From assembly GCF_004119495.1 (NCBI RefSeq), contig NZ_NRQU01000013.1:1-64000 (forward strand): 64,000 bases of DNA. Direction: 5' to 3'. The translations under genes were made by a program, and so were the position numbers. Source of the DNA: Flavobacterium sp. YO12. GTDB taxonomy: Bacteria; Bacteroidota; Bacteroidia; Flavobacteriales; Flavobacteriaceae. Shown here piece by piece: positions 25,851 through 34,207 of this stretch. Below the pieces are notes generated by a model, which was not told where the DNA came from, did no database searches, and saw only the letters and a list, made by a program, of their open reading frames with translations. Each line of letters starts with the position of its first letter. The stretch's first letter is position 1.

Positions 25851-26135
25851 TTATGCCAAGTTGGGAGGTGGAGCAAAAATGCTCGGAGAAATATTGTCTA
25901 GTTTTACAATATTTTCAGACGCAATCGTCTTTTTTTCAATATAAACAGGCATAACAACTTCGTGTTGAAGTATTGCTGGATATACAGCAGCCTTAAGTTC
26001 TTTATGAGAATGCTCTTCTTCAGAAAAACTGAAAAATATAGACGTATCCGTGCTTTTCTTCATCACCGTAATAATTGTAGGGGTAGATAAGAAAGCAATG
26101 AATATGAATAATAATATGCGAGCAACTAATTTCAT
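25851..26135 (-). CDS. Small single-pass membrane protein
   Basis: This 94-aa protein has one hydrophobic segment at the N-terminus (MKLVARILLFIFIAFLSTPTIITV) and a soluble tail containing EEEHSHKELKAAV and a Pro-rich end (FAPPPNL). I do not recognise the family. The long frame begins with a TTG; ATG 26135 is more likely. It lies 82 bp upstream of the SulP gene on the same strand and may be co-transcribed with it and carbonic anhydrase. Confidence 0.6.
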   Translation of the reverse strand: MKLVARILLFIFIAFLSTPTIITVMKKSTDTSIFFSFSEEEHSHKELKAAVYPAILQHEVVMPVYIEKKTIASENIVKLDNISPSIFAPPPNLA

Positions 26136-26210
26136 TCCAGCAAAAATAACGTTATACAAACAAAATCAAAGCATCCAATCAAAATTTTCATAGAAATTTA
26201 ACATTCATAA

Positions 26211-26243
26211 AAAAGGCAGAATGGGTAACCTACTCATTCTGCC
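26211..26243 (-). terminator. dps terminator
   Basis: AGGCAGAATG and CATTCTGCCT form a 10-bp stem, followed on the minus strand by T-rich sequence. Confidence 0.85.
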
Positions 26244-26268
26244 TCTTAATTTACTAACAAACAAGTTA

Positions 26269-26757
26269 TTATAACTCTTCATCAAGCCAAGCATTCATCA
26301 TCCAGATCGTTTTTTCCTGCTCTGCAATAAAATCACTCATCATCGAATTCGTACCTTCATCGTTAATTTCTGCAGATTTATTCAAGATTTCACGTTCAAT
26401 TTTTAGCAAATCCGATAAAGAACTCACAATTAAATGAACTGCTTTCTCATCATTTGATATATTTTTCCCAACAGTTAATTTGTTATTTTTAATATAATCC
26501 TCAAATGTATGTAAAGGTGTTCCTCCAATTGTCAAAACTCTTTCGGCGATCATATCAATTTTTAATTGTGAATCTGTATACAATTCTTCGAACTTAACAT
26601 GCAGATCAAAAAAACGCTTTCCTCTAATATTCCAATGAATTCCTCTTAGATTTTGATAATAAACTTGAAAATTTGACAATAGAACATTTAGTTCTTTTAC
26701 TAATAACTCTGATTCTTTTACTGGAAGTCCTAAAATATTTGTTTTCATAATTTTCAT
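26269..26757 (-). CDS. dps: Dps family ferritin-like DNA-protection protein
   Basis: This 162-aa protein is of the four-helix Dps type. The inter-subunit ferroxidase signature is HWNIRGKRFFDLHVKFEELYTD with His and Asp/Glu ligands, and IAERVLTIGG follows. Dps oxidises Fe2+ with H2O2 and protects DNA. Start is either of two ATGs three codons apart. The gene is divergent from oxyR with only 100 bp between, a typical oxidative-stress arrangement. Confidence 0.95.
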   Translation of the reverse strand: MKIMKTNILGLPVKESELLVKELNVLLSNFQVYYQNLRGIHWNIRGKRFFDLHVKFEELYTDSQLKIDMIAERVLTIGGTPLHTFEDYIKNNKLTVGKNISNDEKAVHLIVSSLSDLLKIEREILNKSAEINDEGTNSMMSDFIAEQEKTIWMMNAWLDEEL

Positions 26758-26777
26758 TTTTTATAATGAGTTTACTA

Positions 26778-26837
26778 CAAATTTAAGCTAACTTCTTCAA
26801 AAAAAACATAAAAAAAAATTATATTTAGTTATTTTTG
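26778..26837. promoter_or_regulatory. Divergent dps/oxyR promoter region
   Basis: On the minus strand TAAATTTG (26785-26778) is a -7-type box for dps. On the plus strand TATTTTTG (26830-26837) is one for oxyR. The two face away from each other within 60 bp, so OxyR bound between them could control both. No clear OxyR half-sites are recognisable to me. Confidence 0.5.
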
Positions 26838-26857
26838 CATCAAAAAATTCTATTAAA

Positions 26858-27799
26858 ATGACGATAACTCAATTACAATATGTATTAGCCGTTGCAGAGC
26901 ATAAAAATTTTACGCTTGCTGCTGAAAAATGCTTTGTGACTCAGCCTACTTTAAGTATGCAGATCCAAAAAATTGAAGAAGAACTAAATATTTTAATATT
27001 CGACCGAAGTAAAAAACCTATTCAGCTTACAGATATTGGACAAAAGATCGTAAACCAAGCAAAGAATATTGTAAACGAAGCTGACCGAATTAAAGATATT
27101 GTTGAGCAGCAAAAAGGTTTTATTGGCGGAGAATTTCGACTAGGAATTATCCCAACCATTATGCCGACTCTTTTACCTATGTTTTTAAATAACTTCATTA
27201 AGAAATATCCAAAAGTTAAACTTTTAATTGAAGAGCTTAATACGGATGAAATTATTGTAAAATTAAAAAACGGTCATTTGGATGCTGCTATTGCAGCAAC
27301 TCCGCTTGAAGATGAAAAAATAAAAGAGATCGTCTTATACTTTGAGCCATTTGTAGCCTATATTCCAGAACATCACAGCAGTTTTCAAAAAGAAGAAATC
27401 GAAGTTGCTGATTTAAACATCAATGAAATTTTACTTTTACAAGACGGACATTGTTTTAGAGATGGAATTTTGAATTTATGCAAACACAGTGCTGATGCTG
27501 ATCAAAATAATTTTCAAATTCAAAGCGGAAGTTTTGAAACTTTGATAAAACTAGCCGACGAAGGTTTGGGTACAACACTACTTCCGTATTTGCACACTTT
27601 AGATTTAAAAGAATCCGACAAACTGAAACTACGAAATTTTAAGGAACCAAAACCTGCTCGCGAAGTAAGTTTAATTTACCCGAAGAGCGAATTAAAAATG
27701 CAAATTATTGATGCACTTAGATCAACAATTGCCGGCGTCGTAAAAGGAGCCATTGTTTTTCAAAACGTGCAAATCATCAGTCCGCTGCAAAAGAAATAA
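26858..27799 (+). CDS. oxyR: LysR-type hydrogen-peroxide regulator OxyR
   Basis: This 313-aa LysR regulator has an N-terminal HTH (LAVAEHKNFTLAAEKCFVTQPTLSMQIQKIE) and a C-terminal sensor domain. The OxyR redox Cys pair is present in GHCFRDGILNLCKHS with the expected eight residues between them, which distinguishes it from general LysR proteins. It activates peroxide-defence genes; the adjacent dps is the natural target. Confidence 0.94.
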   Translation: MTITQLQYVLAVAEHKNFTLAAEKCFVTQPTLSMQIQKIEEELNILIFDRSKKPIQLTDIGQKIVNQAKNIVNEADRIKDIVEQQKGFIGGEFRLGIIPTIMPTLLPMFLNNFIKKYPKVKLLIEELNTDEIIVKLKNGHLDAAIAATPLEDEKIKEIVLYFEPFVAYIPEHHSSFQKEEIEVADLNINEILLLQDGHCFRDGILNLCKHSADADQNNFQIQSGSFETLIKLADEGLGTTLLPYLHTLDLKESDKLKLRNFKEPKPAREVSLIYPKSELKMQIIDALRSTIAGVVKGAIVFQNVQIISPLQKK

Positions 27800-27806
27800 A
27801 AATAAA

Positions 27807-27832
27807 AAAGGAGCCAATTTCGGCTCCTTTTC
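27807..27832. terminator. Bidirectional terminator
   Basis: AAAAGGAGCC and GGCTCCTTTT pair around AATTTC, between convergent oxyR and the small gene at 27835. Confidence 0.85.
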
Positions 27833-27834
27833 TT

Positions 27835-28032
27835 TTATACTTTAATTAGTAGTAGACTTTGTTTTAGTTCTGGTTTTTCAATTATAAAATTTAATAACCA
27901 TTCTTGCAATTGTTCCATTTCGTATGGCAACAGTGTTTTGATAGCTTTTTCTAGTTCTTTACAGAAAAGTATCGGATCGAAACTTACTCTTTCAAGTATT
28001 GATTTCGTGTAATCAAACATTATTTTTGACAT
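27835..28032 (-). CDS. Small conserved-looking hypothetical protein
   Basis: This 65-aa acidic helical protein has repeated Leu/Glu segments (ILFCKELEKAIKTLLPYEMEQLQEWLLNF) and no signal or membrane segment. It has an ATG start, a good terminator and its own intergenic spaces, so it is probably real. Function unknown. Confidence 0.6.
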   Translation of the reverse strand: MSKIMFDYTKSILERVSFDPILFCKELEKAIKTLLPYEMEQLQEWLLNFIIEKPELKQSLLLIKV

Positions 28033-28198
28033 AATAAAATAAGATTTTCGGGGGTTATCTATTATTTTAAACTCGAGCCAAATTTAAGCAAATATCATTC
28101 ATAAAGACAATTTTTAACTTATTTTTTTAAAAACTTTAGCAGCGAATACGTTTTCTTACTACACATAAATCAATATAGAATCGTTCTAAACAACTCAT

Positions 28199-28864
28199 TT
28201 AAACCTTTTTAAAAGCTCGAAACATTTCTCTTTTACCAGGAGGTCCTGTTAATTTTTCAACAGTAAAACCAACCTCAATCATGCTCCTTTTAACAACTCC
28301 TCGAGCGGCGTATGTAACAAGAACGCCATTTGGCTTTAAACTATTGTACATTTTCTGAAAAATGGCTGTACTCCAAAGCTCTGGCTGCACTCTATATCCG
28401 AAGGCATCAAAATAAATCAAATCAAAAATTTCTAAATCGTCGATTTCATCAAAAAATTGTTTTCTTTTAGTTAACGAAAATCTTGAGTTAATTTTCACTT
28501 CTTCATTCCACTCGCTTTCATGCATTTTTTTAAATACTTCCGAAAAACCTTCTGCCTCTAATTCTTCAACATAATTCATTGCCAAAACTTCACTTGCAGC
28601 AATCGGATATGCTTCTACTCCAACATAATTAATATGCTGCTGTTTCTGTTCTGATTCTAAAAAAGTAATAAAAGTATTTAAACCAGTTCCAAAACCAATT
28701 TCAAGAATAGAAACCGGATTACTTTCAAATAACGACAACCCATTTTTTATAAACACGTGTTTTGCTTCTTGAATAGCACCATGTTTAGAATGGTAACTTT
28801 CGTTCCATTCTTCCAAATGAATTGTTGTTGAACCATCTAGCGTTTTAATTATTTCTCTTTTCAC
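28199..28864 (-). CDS. mnmD: tRNA (mnm5s2U34)-methyltransferase MnmD
   Basis: This 221-aa protein is the methyltransferase half of E. coli MnmC (DUF752 type), which makes the last methyl transfer of mnm5s2U at the wobble base. SAM motif I is ILEIGFGTGLNTF. The opening segment GSTTIHLEEWNESYHSKHGAIQEAKHVF and IYFDAFGYRVQPELWS are diagnostic. The reading frame has a TTG upstream, but family members begin MKREIIKT, so I choose the GTG at 28864. It lacks the FAD oxidase domain of MnmC, as is usual in Bacteroidetes. Confidence 0.9.
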   Translation of the reverse strand: MKREIIKTLDGSTTIHLEEWNESYHSKHGAIQEAKHVFIKNGLSLFESNPVSILEIGFGTGLNTFITFLESEQKQQHINYVGVEAYPIAASEVLAMNYVEELEAEGFSEVFKKMHESEWNEEVKINSRFSLTKRKQFFDEIDDLEIFDLIYFDAFGYRVQPELWSTAIFQKMYNSLKPNGVLVTYAARGVVKRSMIEVGFTVEKLTGPPGKREMFRAFKKV

Positions 28865-28873
28865 TATTTTCAA

Positions 28874-29174
28874 ATTTTACAATGCCTTTACATTGATTTA
28901 TAGTTCATTTTCTCAGTCAAAATTAGTCAAAACAAATGCGTAAAGCCTTAAAAAAAGACACTTTTTTCATAAAATCTTTATAAAACTTCGCTAAAATTTT
29001 AGGTTTATTATAAGATAAACAAATCTCAGTCAAATACAGGAATTAATGCAGTTTTACTAAACAAATTATATATTTTTCCGTAATTTTGCATTCAACAAAA
29101 CCTATTCTTCATCAGATCATTACGTTAGATTTTCATTTGAAAGAATACAAATTAGATAAAAACTTTACATAATT
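28874..29174. promoter_or_regulatory. Intergenic region upstream of ilvE
   Basis: This 301-bp AT-rich stretch separates divergent mnmD and ilvE. TAATTTTG at 29081-29088 is a fair -7 box for ilvE, 87 bp before its ATG, with no recognisable TTTG at -33. I see no leader peptide of consecutive branched-chain codons and no riboswitch fold. Confidence 0.4.
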
Positions 29175-30245
29175 ATGAGTACAACTCAAACAAGCAAAAT
29201 TGAAATCAGAAAAGCTGAATCGTCTAAGATAAGCTCTGTAGACTTTGAAAACTTAAGCTTTGGTGCTGTATTTACAGACCATTTATTAGAATGTGATTAT
29301 AAAGACGGGAAATGGCAGACTCCGGTCATTAAGCCTTATGCTCCTATTTTAATGGATCCATCTTCTAAAGTCTTTCATTATGGACAAGCAATTTTTGAAG
29401 GAATGAAAGCTTACAAAGATGAAAATAATGATGTTTGGTTGTTTAGACCTGATGAAAACTACAAGCGTTTCAACAGTTCTGCTGTACGTATGGCAATGCC
29501 AGAAGTTCCGGAAGATGTATTTATGGAAGGTTTGAACGAATTATTAAAAATCGACCAAGAATGGATTCAAAGAGGAAATGGTGCAAGTATGTACATTCGT
29601 CCTTTTATGATCGCTACAGGACCTGGAGTAATTGCAAATCCATCTGACGAATATAAATTTATGATCTTACTTTCTCCTGCAAAATCTTACTATGGAGGTG
29701 AAGTAAAAGTAATTATTGCTGAACATTACAGTAGAGCTGCAAATGGTGGAATTGGTGCTGCAAAAGCAGCTGGAAACTACGCCGCTCAGTTTTACCCAAC
29801 TAACTTAGCAAACAAAGACGGTTTTCAACAAGTTATTTGGACTGACGATGCCACGCATACAAAATTAGAAGAAGCTGGAACAATGAACGTTTTCTTCAGA
29901 ATTAATGATACTTTATTGACAGCTCCAACAAGCGAAAGAATTTTAGATGGTATTACTAGAAAAAGTTTAATTGCAATGGCTGAAAAAGAAGGTTTAAATG
30001 TTGAAGTTCGTCCAGTAATTGTTTCTGAACTAGTTGAAGCTGCTAAAAACGGATCTTTAAAAGAAATTTTTGGAGCTGGTACTGCTGCAGTTATCAGTGT
30101 AATTAAAGGATTCTCATATAAAGGTGAATATTATGAAATGACTCCAGTAGAGAATTCATATGCTTCTTTCTTGAAAGAAAAACTAACAAGTCTTCAAAAC
30201 AAACTTTCTGAAGATACTTACGGATGGACTGTTAAGGTTCAATAA
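29175..30245 (+). CDS. ilvE: Branched-chain amino acid aminotransferase
   Basis: This 356-aa PLP enzyme transfers the amino group between glutamate and the keto acids of Leu, Ile and Val. Fold-type IV signatures: HYGQAIFEGMKAYK near residue 75, the PLP-binding lysine in GGIGAAKAAGNYAAQF, EEAGTMNVFF and GTAAVISVIKGF. Length fits the class II BCAT typical of Bacteroidetes and Gram-positives. Confidence 0.96.
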   Translation: MSTTQTSKIEIRKAESSKISSVDFENLSFGAVFTDHLLECDYKDGKWQTPVIKPYAPILMDPSSKVFHYGQAIFEGMKAYKDENNDVWLFRPDENYKRFNSSAVRMAMPEVPEDVFMEGLNELLKIDQEWIQRGNGASMYIRPFMIATGPGVIANPSDEYKFMILLSPAKSYYGGEVKVIIAEHYSRAANGGIGAAKAAGNYAAQFYPTNLANKDGFQQVIWTDDATHTKLEEAGTMNVFFRINDTLLTAPTSERILDGITRKSLIAMAEKEGLNVEVRPVIVSELVEAAKNGSLKEIFGAGTAAVISVIKGFSYKGEYYEMTPVENSYASFLKEKLTSLQNKLSEDTYGWTVKVQ

Positions 30246-30265
30246 TCTAAAGAGATTTAAATATA

Positions 30266-30300
30266 AAAACCCGACAGATTTTAAAACTTGTCGGGTTTTC
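30266..30300 (+). terminator. ilvE terminator
   Basis: AAAACCCGACA and TGTCGGGTTTT form an 11-bp stem, followed by T-rich sequence. Confidence 0.88.
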
Positions 30301-30367
30301 TGTTATATATGATTTCTAAAATGTCTGGTAATTTTACCACAAAGCCCCTAAAGTTTAATCACAATCT

Positions 30368-30469
30368 TGTCATTTCGACGAAGGAGAAATCTTAGCAAGA
30401 AACTCCACATAGCAACTCGACAATTTTTGTCGAGCTACTCGCGAAGATTTCTCCTTCGTCGAAATGACA
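30368..30469. repeat. Dispersed inverted repeat (GTCATTTCGA family), copy 5
   Basis: Left TGTCATTTCGACGAAGGAGA and right TCTCCTTCGTCGAAATGACA are exact inverted copies, and the middle is of the short form seen in copy 4. It accounts for much of the 317-bp gap between ilvE and the pyrophosphohydrolase gene. The remainder holds the ilvE terminator and a TCGATAGCTATCGGG palindrome at 30530-30545. Confidence 0.85.
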
Positions 30470-30529
30470 AAAATAACGCAAAACTTTGCGAATTTTGCGT
30501 TTTTATAAGAACAGCAAAAAAACTTAACT

Positions 30530-30545
30530 CTCGATAGCTATCGGG
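30530..30545. repeat. CCCGATAGCTATCGGG palindrome, copy 1 (one arm diverged)
   Basis: The 16-base word matches the perfect palindrome at 40348 except near its left end. Further copies are at 45530 and 45805. All are between genes. Confidence 0.7.
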
Positions 30546-30562
30546 ATTTCGTTTAATCTTCT

Positions 30563-30943
30563 TTACAGCAACTTCGAAAAATCAGGTTTAAAATAATTTG
30601 GCCCCTTCATTACTTTTCCGTCTTCACGATAAATCGGCTTCCCATCTTCTCCAAGTTTACTCATATTACTACGCTGAATTTCATCAAAAACAGCTTCAAT
30701 TTTATCCTGCAAACCATGTTCAATAATTGTTCCGCACAAAATATACATCATATCACCAAGAGCATCAGCAATTTCAACTAAATCATTATTTTGAACCGCT
30801 TCAAGATATTCTTCATTTTCTTCTTTCATTAAATTATAACGAAGCAGTTTTTTAGTTTCTCCTAAATCAGCAATTGGAGTATGACTGTGACCTATTTTAA
30901 AAGCAGTATGAAATTCTGTAACTGCATCCAGTTGTTTCTTCAT
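30563..30943 (-). CDS. MazG-like nucleoside triphosphate pyrophosphohydrolase
   Basis: This 126-aa all-alpha NTP pyrophosphohydrolase-fold protein has the motif KEENEEYLEA followed by EIADALGDMMYILCG, which supplies the four acidic Mg2+ ligands (ExxE ... ExxD). Length and motif order fit the phosphoribosyl-ATP-pyrophosphohydrolase/MazG-like family that hydrolyses NTPs, possibly damaged ones. It is monocistronic; the exact substrate is unknown. Confidence 0.85.
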   Translation of the reverse strand: MKKQLDAVTEFHTAFKIGHSHTPIADLGETKKLLRYNLMKEENEEYLEAVQNNDLVEIADALGDMMYILCGTIIEHGLQDKIEAVFDEIQRSNMSKLGEDGKPIYREDGKVMKGPNYFKPDFSKLL

Positions 30944-31026
30944 GTTTTTATTTGATTAAATGAAATGGCAAATTAGCAACAAATCGTATACAATTCTCTA
31001 AATTTGTCAAAAATAATTTTTAAAGT

Positions 31027-31215
31027 ATGTTTAGTCAAGGACAATTAATTTTCGGACTCTGTTTTTTTATCGCTTTTGTAATCATAATGATTTTTGCTTA
31101 TCGTAAAGATTTAGCACTGCATAAAGTTTTTTACAAAGGAAATTACAAAGTCCTTATTGCATTTCTTCTTTTTATTGCGATTTTATTCGTGATTAAAGTC
31201 TTTCTAAAAAGATAA
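31027..31215 (+). CDS. Small two-helix membrane protein
   Basis: This 62-aa protein has two hydrophobic helices (LIFGLCFFIAFVIIMIFAY and VLIAFLLFIAILFVIKVFL) separated by a short basic loop. It has an ATG start. Function unknown. Such small proteins are common in Flavobacterium. Confidence 0.65.
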   Translation: MFSQGQLIFGLCFFIAFVIIMIFAYRKDLALHKVFYKGNYKVLIAFLLFIAILFVIKVFLKR

Positions 31216-31374
31216 GCCCAAAACTTAAACTTTCAAGAAAAGCACAATTTAACCTTTCCCAAATCGTTATTTTATAAAATCCTGAAATTGGAAACAAAAT
31301 TGAATCCAACTTTTATTTTTGTTATTAGTTTGGACTCGCAATAAAATTTATAACTTTACGCAAAACCTGCATCA

Positions 31375-32592
31375 ATGAAGATTCTAAAATATTTATTTCT
31401 TTTACTATTATTAAGTTTAGTCGCTCTAACCGTTTTTGTTGCTACCCAAAAAGGGATTTTTTCTGTTGAAAGAAGCAAAGTCATCAATTCGCCAAAAGCT
31501 ACAGTCTATAATTATGTAAATGATTTTAGAAACTATGAAGATTTTGAATCTTGGTCTACAGAAGATCCATCAATAAAAATGACTTTTCCGAACAAAACCA
31601 GCGGAAATGGAGCATCATTTTACTGGTCAGGTGATGAAGGCAATGGAAATGCAATTACCTTAAAAACAAAAGAAGGTGAAAGTATTGAACAAAAGATGAA
31701 ATACGACGGCACGGAAGCTGATGTAACTTGGACTTTTAAAGATACTTTGGCAGGTAAAACAAAAGTTACTTGGAAAGCAAAAGGAACTATGAGCTTTTTG
31801 TTTAAAATATACACGGCGCTAAATGGCGGTTCTGACAAAGTTATTGGAACTATTTACGAAAAAAGCCTCGCGAATATTGACAAGAATTTAGATTACGAAA
31901 CAAAAACTTATGCTGTAGAAGTAAATGGAGTTGTAAAGAAAACTGAAACTCCTTATATCAAACAGACTTTTACAAGTGAAATTCAGAAAGTAAATAAAAA
32001 TGCCAGAATTGTTATTCCGAAACTTATTCAGTTTAGCGAGACCAATGGTTTAACTGCAACTGGAAAACCGTTTATTATTTATCATACTTACGACACTGCA
32101 TCAGGATTGGCAAAAATTTCGATATGTCTTCCTATAAACAAAGAAATCTCAATTAGTTCTGGAAGTGATATTTTATCAGGAAAACTAAATGGTTTTGATG
32201 CTGTAAAAACCACTTTAAAAGGTGATTATTCGCATACTAACGAAGCTATTTCAAAAACAACAGCATATATCAACAATCAAAAGATAAAACCAGAATTAAG
32301 CTGGTCGCATCTTGAAGTTTTATCGATCAGTAAATTAGATATAAAAAGTCCATCTAAATTACTAACAGAGATTTATTTCCCTATTATTCCTAAAATCGTT
32401 CCAGCGGCGCCTGTTAGTTCACCCGTTTATTCGTCTGAACCAGAAGAAGGTGTTGACACTGTTCGACCTGAAGCCGCAAAACCTGCAGTAACGAAACCTG
32501 CTACACCAAAGCCGGCAACTCCAAAACCTGCAACTCCAAAACCTGCAACACCACCAACACAAACTCAAGAAGAAGAGCAATCAGAATTTTAA
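31375..32592 (+). CDS. SRPBCC-domain protein with GyrI-like half and PATPKPA tail
   Basis: This 405-aa protein has one N-terminal membrane segment (LKYLFLLLLLSLVALTVFVA), an SRPBCC/polyketide-cyclase-like domain (about residues 25-170, with ATVYNYVNDFRNYEDFESW), a GyrI-like effector-binding domain (about 180-330, with IIYHTYDTASGLAKISICLPI), and a low-complexity tail with four PATPKPA-type repeats ending QEEEQSEF. It is probably anchored in the inner membrane and binds a small hydrophobic ligand. The tail repeat can vary in copy number by slippage. Confidence 0.78.
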   Translation: MKILKYLFLLLLLSLVALTVFVATQKGIFSVERSKVINSPKATVYNYVNDFRNYEDFESWSTEDPSIKMTFPNKTSGNGASFYWSGDEGNGNAITLKTKEGESIEQKMKYDGTEADVTWTFKDTLAGKTKVTWKAKGTMSFLFKIYTALNGGSDKVIGTIYEKSLANIDKNLDYETKTYAVEVNGVVKKTETPYIKQTFTSEIQKVNKNARIVIPKLIQFSETNGLTATGKPFIIYHTYDTASGLAKISICLPINKEISISSGSDILSGKLNGFDAVKTTLKGDYSHTNEAISKTTAYINNQKIKPELSWSHLEVLSISKLDIKSPSKLLTEIYFPIIPKIVPAAPVSSPVYSSEPEEGVDTVRPEAAKPAVTKPATPKPATPKPATPKPATPPTQTQEEEQSEF

Positions 32593-32666
32593 ACTTTCGA
32601 AGGTCATTAAACCTTTTGTTTAAAATTCATTCTAACACTATATAAAGGTTTGATAAATCAAAAAGT

Positions 32667-33209
32667 TTGACAGACGAGAAGGAATTTATACAACAATTAT
32701 TAAATCCTAAAACGCAAAATACAGCGTTTCAAAAGCTCCTATCTGATTATCAAAAACCATTGTATTCTCATATTCGAAATATTGTTTTGAATCATGATGA
32801 TGCTGACGATGTTTTACAAAACACTTTCGTTAAAGTATTTCAATACTTAAAAAACTTCAAGGAAGAAAGCAGACTTTTTTCCTGGATGTATCGCATTGCA
32901 ACAAATGAAGCTTTGACTTTTTTAAATCAGAAGGCAAAACTAAATGGTATTACTTCTGAAAGCCTGCAAAACAGAACAATTGATAATTTAAAATCAGATG
33001 TTTATTTTGATGGTGATGAAATTCAGATCAAACTTCAAAAGGCAATAATTACATTACCAGAGAAACAGCAGTTAGTTTTTAAAATGAAGTATTTTGAAGA
33101 ATTAAAATACGAAGAAATTTCAGAAATTCTTGGAACATCCGTTGGTGCATTAAAAGCATCTTATCATCATGCCGTAAAAAAAATAGAAATATATGTTACA
33201 TCAAATTAA
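32667..33209 (+). CDS. ECF-type RNA polymerase sigma factor
   Basis: This 180-aa sigma-70 family protein contains region 2 (LYSHIRNIVLNHDDADDVLQNTFVKVFQYL...FSWMYRIATNEALTFL) and region 4 (LQKAIITLPEKQQLVFKMKYFEELKYEEISEILGTSVGALKASYHHAVKKIE). The frame opens with TTG at 32667, with no ATG early enough, so TTG initiation is likely. It is followed by a gene for a membrane protein of anti-sigma type and a secreted sensor-like protein, forming a three-gene operon. Confidence 0.93.
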   Translation: MTDEKEFIQQLLNPKTQNTAFQKLLSDYQKPLYSHIRNIVLNHDDADDVLQNTFVKVFQYLKNFKEESRLFSWMYRIATNEALTFLNQKAKLNGITSESLQNRTIDNLKSDVYFDGDEIQIKLQKAIITLPEKQQLVFKMKYFEELKYEEISEILGTSVGALKASYHHAVKKIEIYVTSN

Positions 33210-33242
33210 ACCTTTTGTAGCAAAACTTATCTTATTGTTATT

Positions 33243-33656
33243 ATGAAAGCATTTAAATTAGAAAACGAACCGAAAATATCATCAGGATTTAAAACTCCTG
33301 AAAATTATTTTGATACACTTTCGGCAAAAGTTTTACAGCAGATAAACGAAGAAGAAGTTAAAGTAATTCCGATTTACAAACGCAAAAAAACGATCACACT
33401 TATTGCTGCTGCTGTAGTTGGTATTGCATTAATGATTCCTGTTATCAACAATTACAATGCAACATCAAAAGAACTTGATGAAGCGACTTTAGAAACTTAT
33501 TTATCTTATCAATCAAATTTAAATCAATACGATTTAATTCGAGAATTAGACACTAAAGACATTGAAAAGCTGAATAAAAATGTTGCGTTGGAGCAAGAAA
33601 CTCTAGAAGACATTTTATCTTCTAATCCAAATATTGAAAATTTAATTTCTGAATAA
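33243..33656 (+). CDS. Putative anti-sigma factor, membrane protein
   Basis: This 137-aa protein has a cytoplasmic N-terminal helix (MKAFKLENEPKISSGFKTPENYFDTLSAKVL), a transmembrane segment near residues 50-66 (ITLIAAAVVGIALMIPVI), and an acidic external domain. Position, size and topology fit the anti-sigma partner of the preceding ECF sigma factor. No recognised ASD zinc motif is visible, so this rests on context. Confidence 0.68.
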   Translation: MKAFKLENEPKISSGFKTPENYFDTLSAKVLQQINEEEVKVIPIYKRKKTITLIAAAVVGIALMIPVINNYNATSKELDEATLETYLSYQSNLNQYDLIRELDTKDIEKLNKNVALEQETLEDILSSNPNIENLISE

Positions 33657-33674
33657 AAACATAAAAATTAAAAT

Positions 33675-34133
33675 ATGAAAACTAAAAATATACTAACATT
33701 CCTTCTGTTTTTAGTAAGCTTTTCATTTTATGCTCAAAATGACAAAGCAGATGATAAACGTGAAAAAATCAAAGCATATAAGGTTTCTTTTTTAACAACT
33801 GAATTAGAACTTACTTCAACTGAAGCTGAAAAATTTTGGCCTATTTATAATACTTATGACGACAAACAATACGAACTGCGTCATAACAAAATGAAAACTT
33901 ACCTGCGTAAACTAGATGACGATAATCTAAGTTCTCTTTCAGAAAAAGAAGCAGCTGCATTATTATCTCAAATTGAATCTACAGATAAAGAACTTTATCT
34001 TTTACGCGAAAAATACACCGCAAACCTTAAAAAAATACTTTCGGCAAAGAAAATATTAAAGCTTAAAAAATCAGAAGATGATTTTAATCGAAAATTGTTA
34101 AAACAATATCGAGACAAAGCAGGAAAAAATTAA
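33675..34133 (+). CDS. Secreted helical protein, sensor of ECF sigma system (predicted)
   Basis: This 152-aa protein has a signal peptide (MKTKNILTFLLFLVSFSFYAQ) and a helical domain with KVSFLTTELELTSTEAEKFWPIYNTYDDKQYELRHNKMKTYL. In Flavobacterium such proteins beside an ECF sigma/anti-sigma pair are annotated as sensor of ECF-type sigma factor. The motif LTSTEAEKFWPIY resembles the Spy/CpxP LTxxQ pattern. It is the last gene of the operon and is followed by a terminator. Confidence 0.75.
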   Translation: MKTKNILTFLLFLVSFSFYAQNDKADDKREKIKAYKVSFLTTELELTSTEAEKFWPIYNTYDDKQYELRHNKMKTYLRKLDDDNLSSLSEKEAAALLSQIESTDKELYLLREKYTANLKKILSAKKILKLKKSEDDFNRKLLKQYRDKAGKN

Positions 34134-34157
34134 GCTTCTTAAAAATACAACAGCGAT

Positions 34158-34203
34158 AAGAACCCTATATAATAATACTTACTTTATTATTTAGGGTTCT
34201 TAT
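34158..34203. terminator. Bidirectional terminator
   Basis: AAGAACCCTA and TAGGGTTCTT form a 10-bp stem around an AT-rich loop, between convergent genes, with a T-tract on the plus side. Confidence 0.78.
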
Positions 34204-34207
34204 TTTT

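Noticed and set aside
29041..29174. Leader-peptide attenuator for ilvE
   Set aside because: No short frame with consecutive Leu/Ile/Val codons and no terminator/antiterminator pair is visible.
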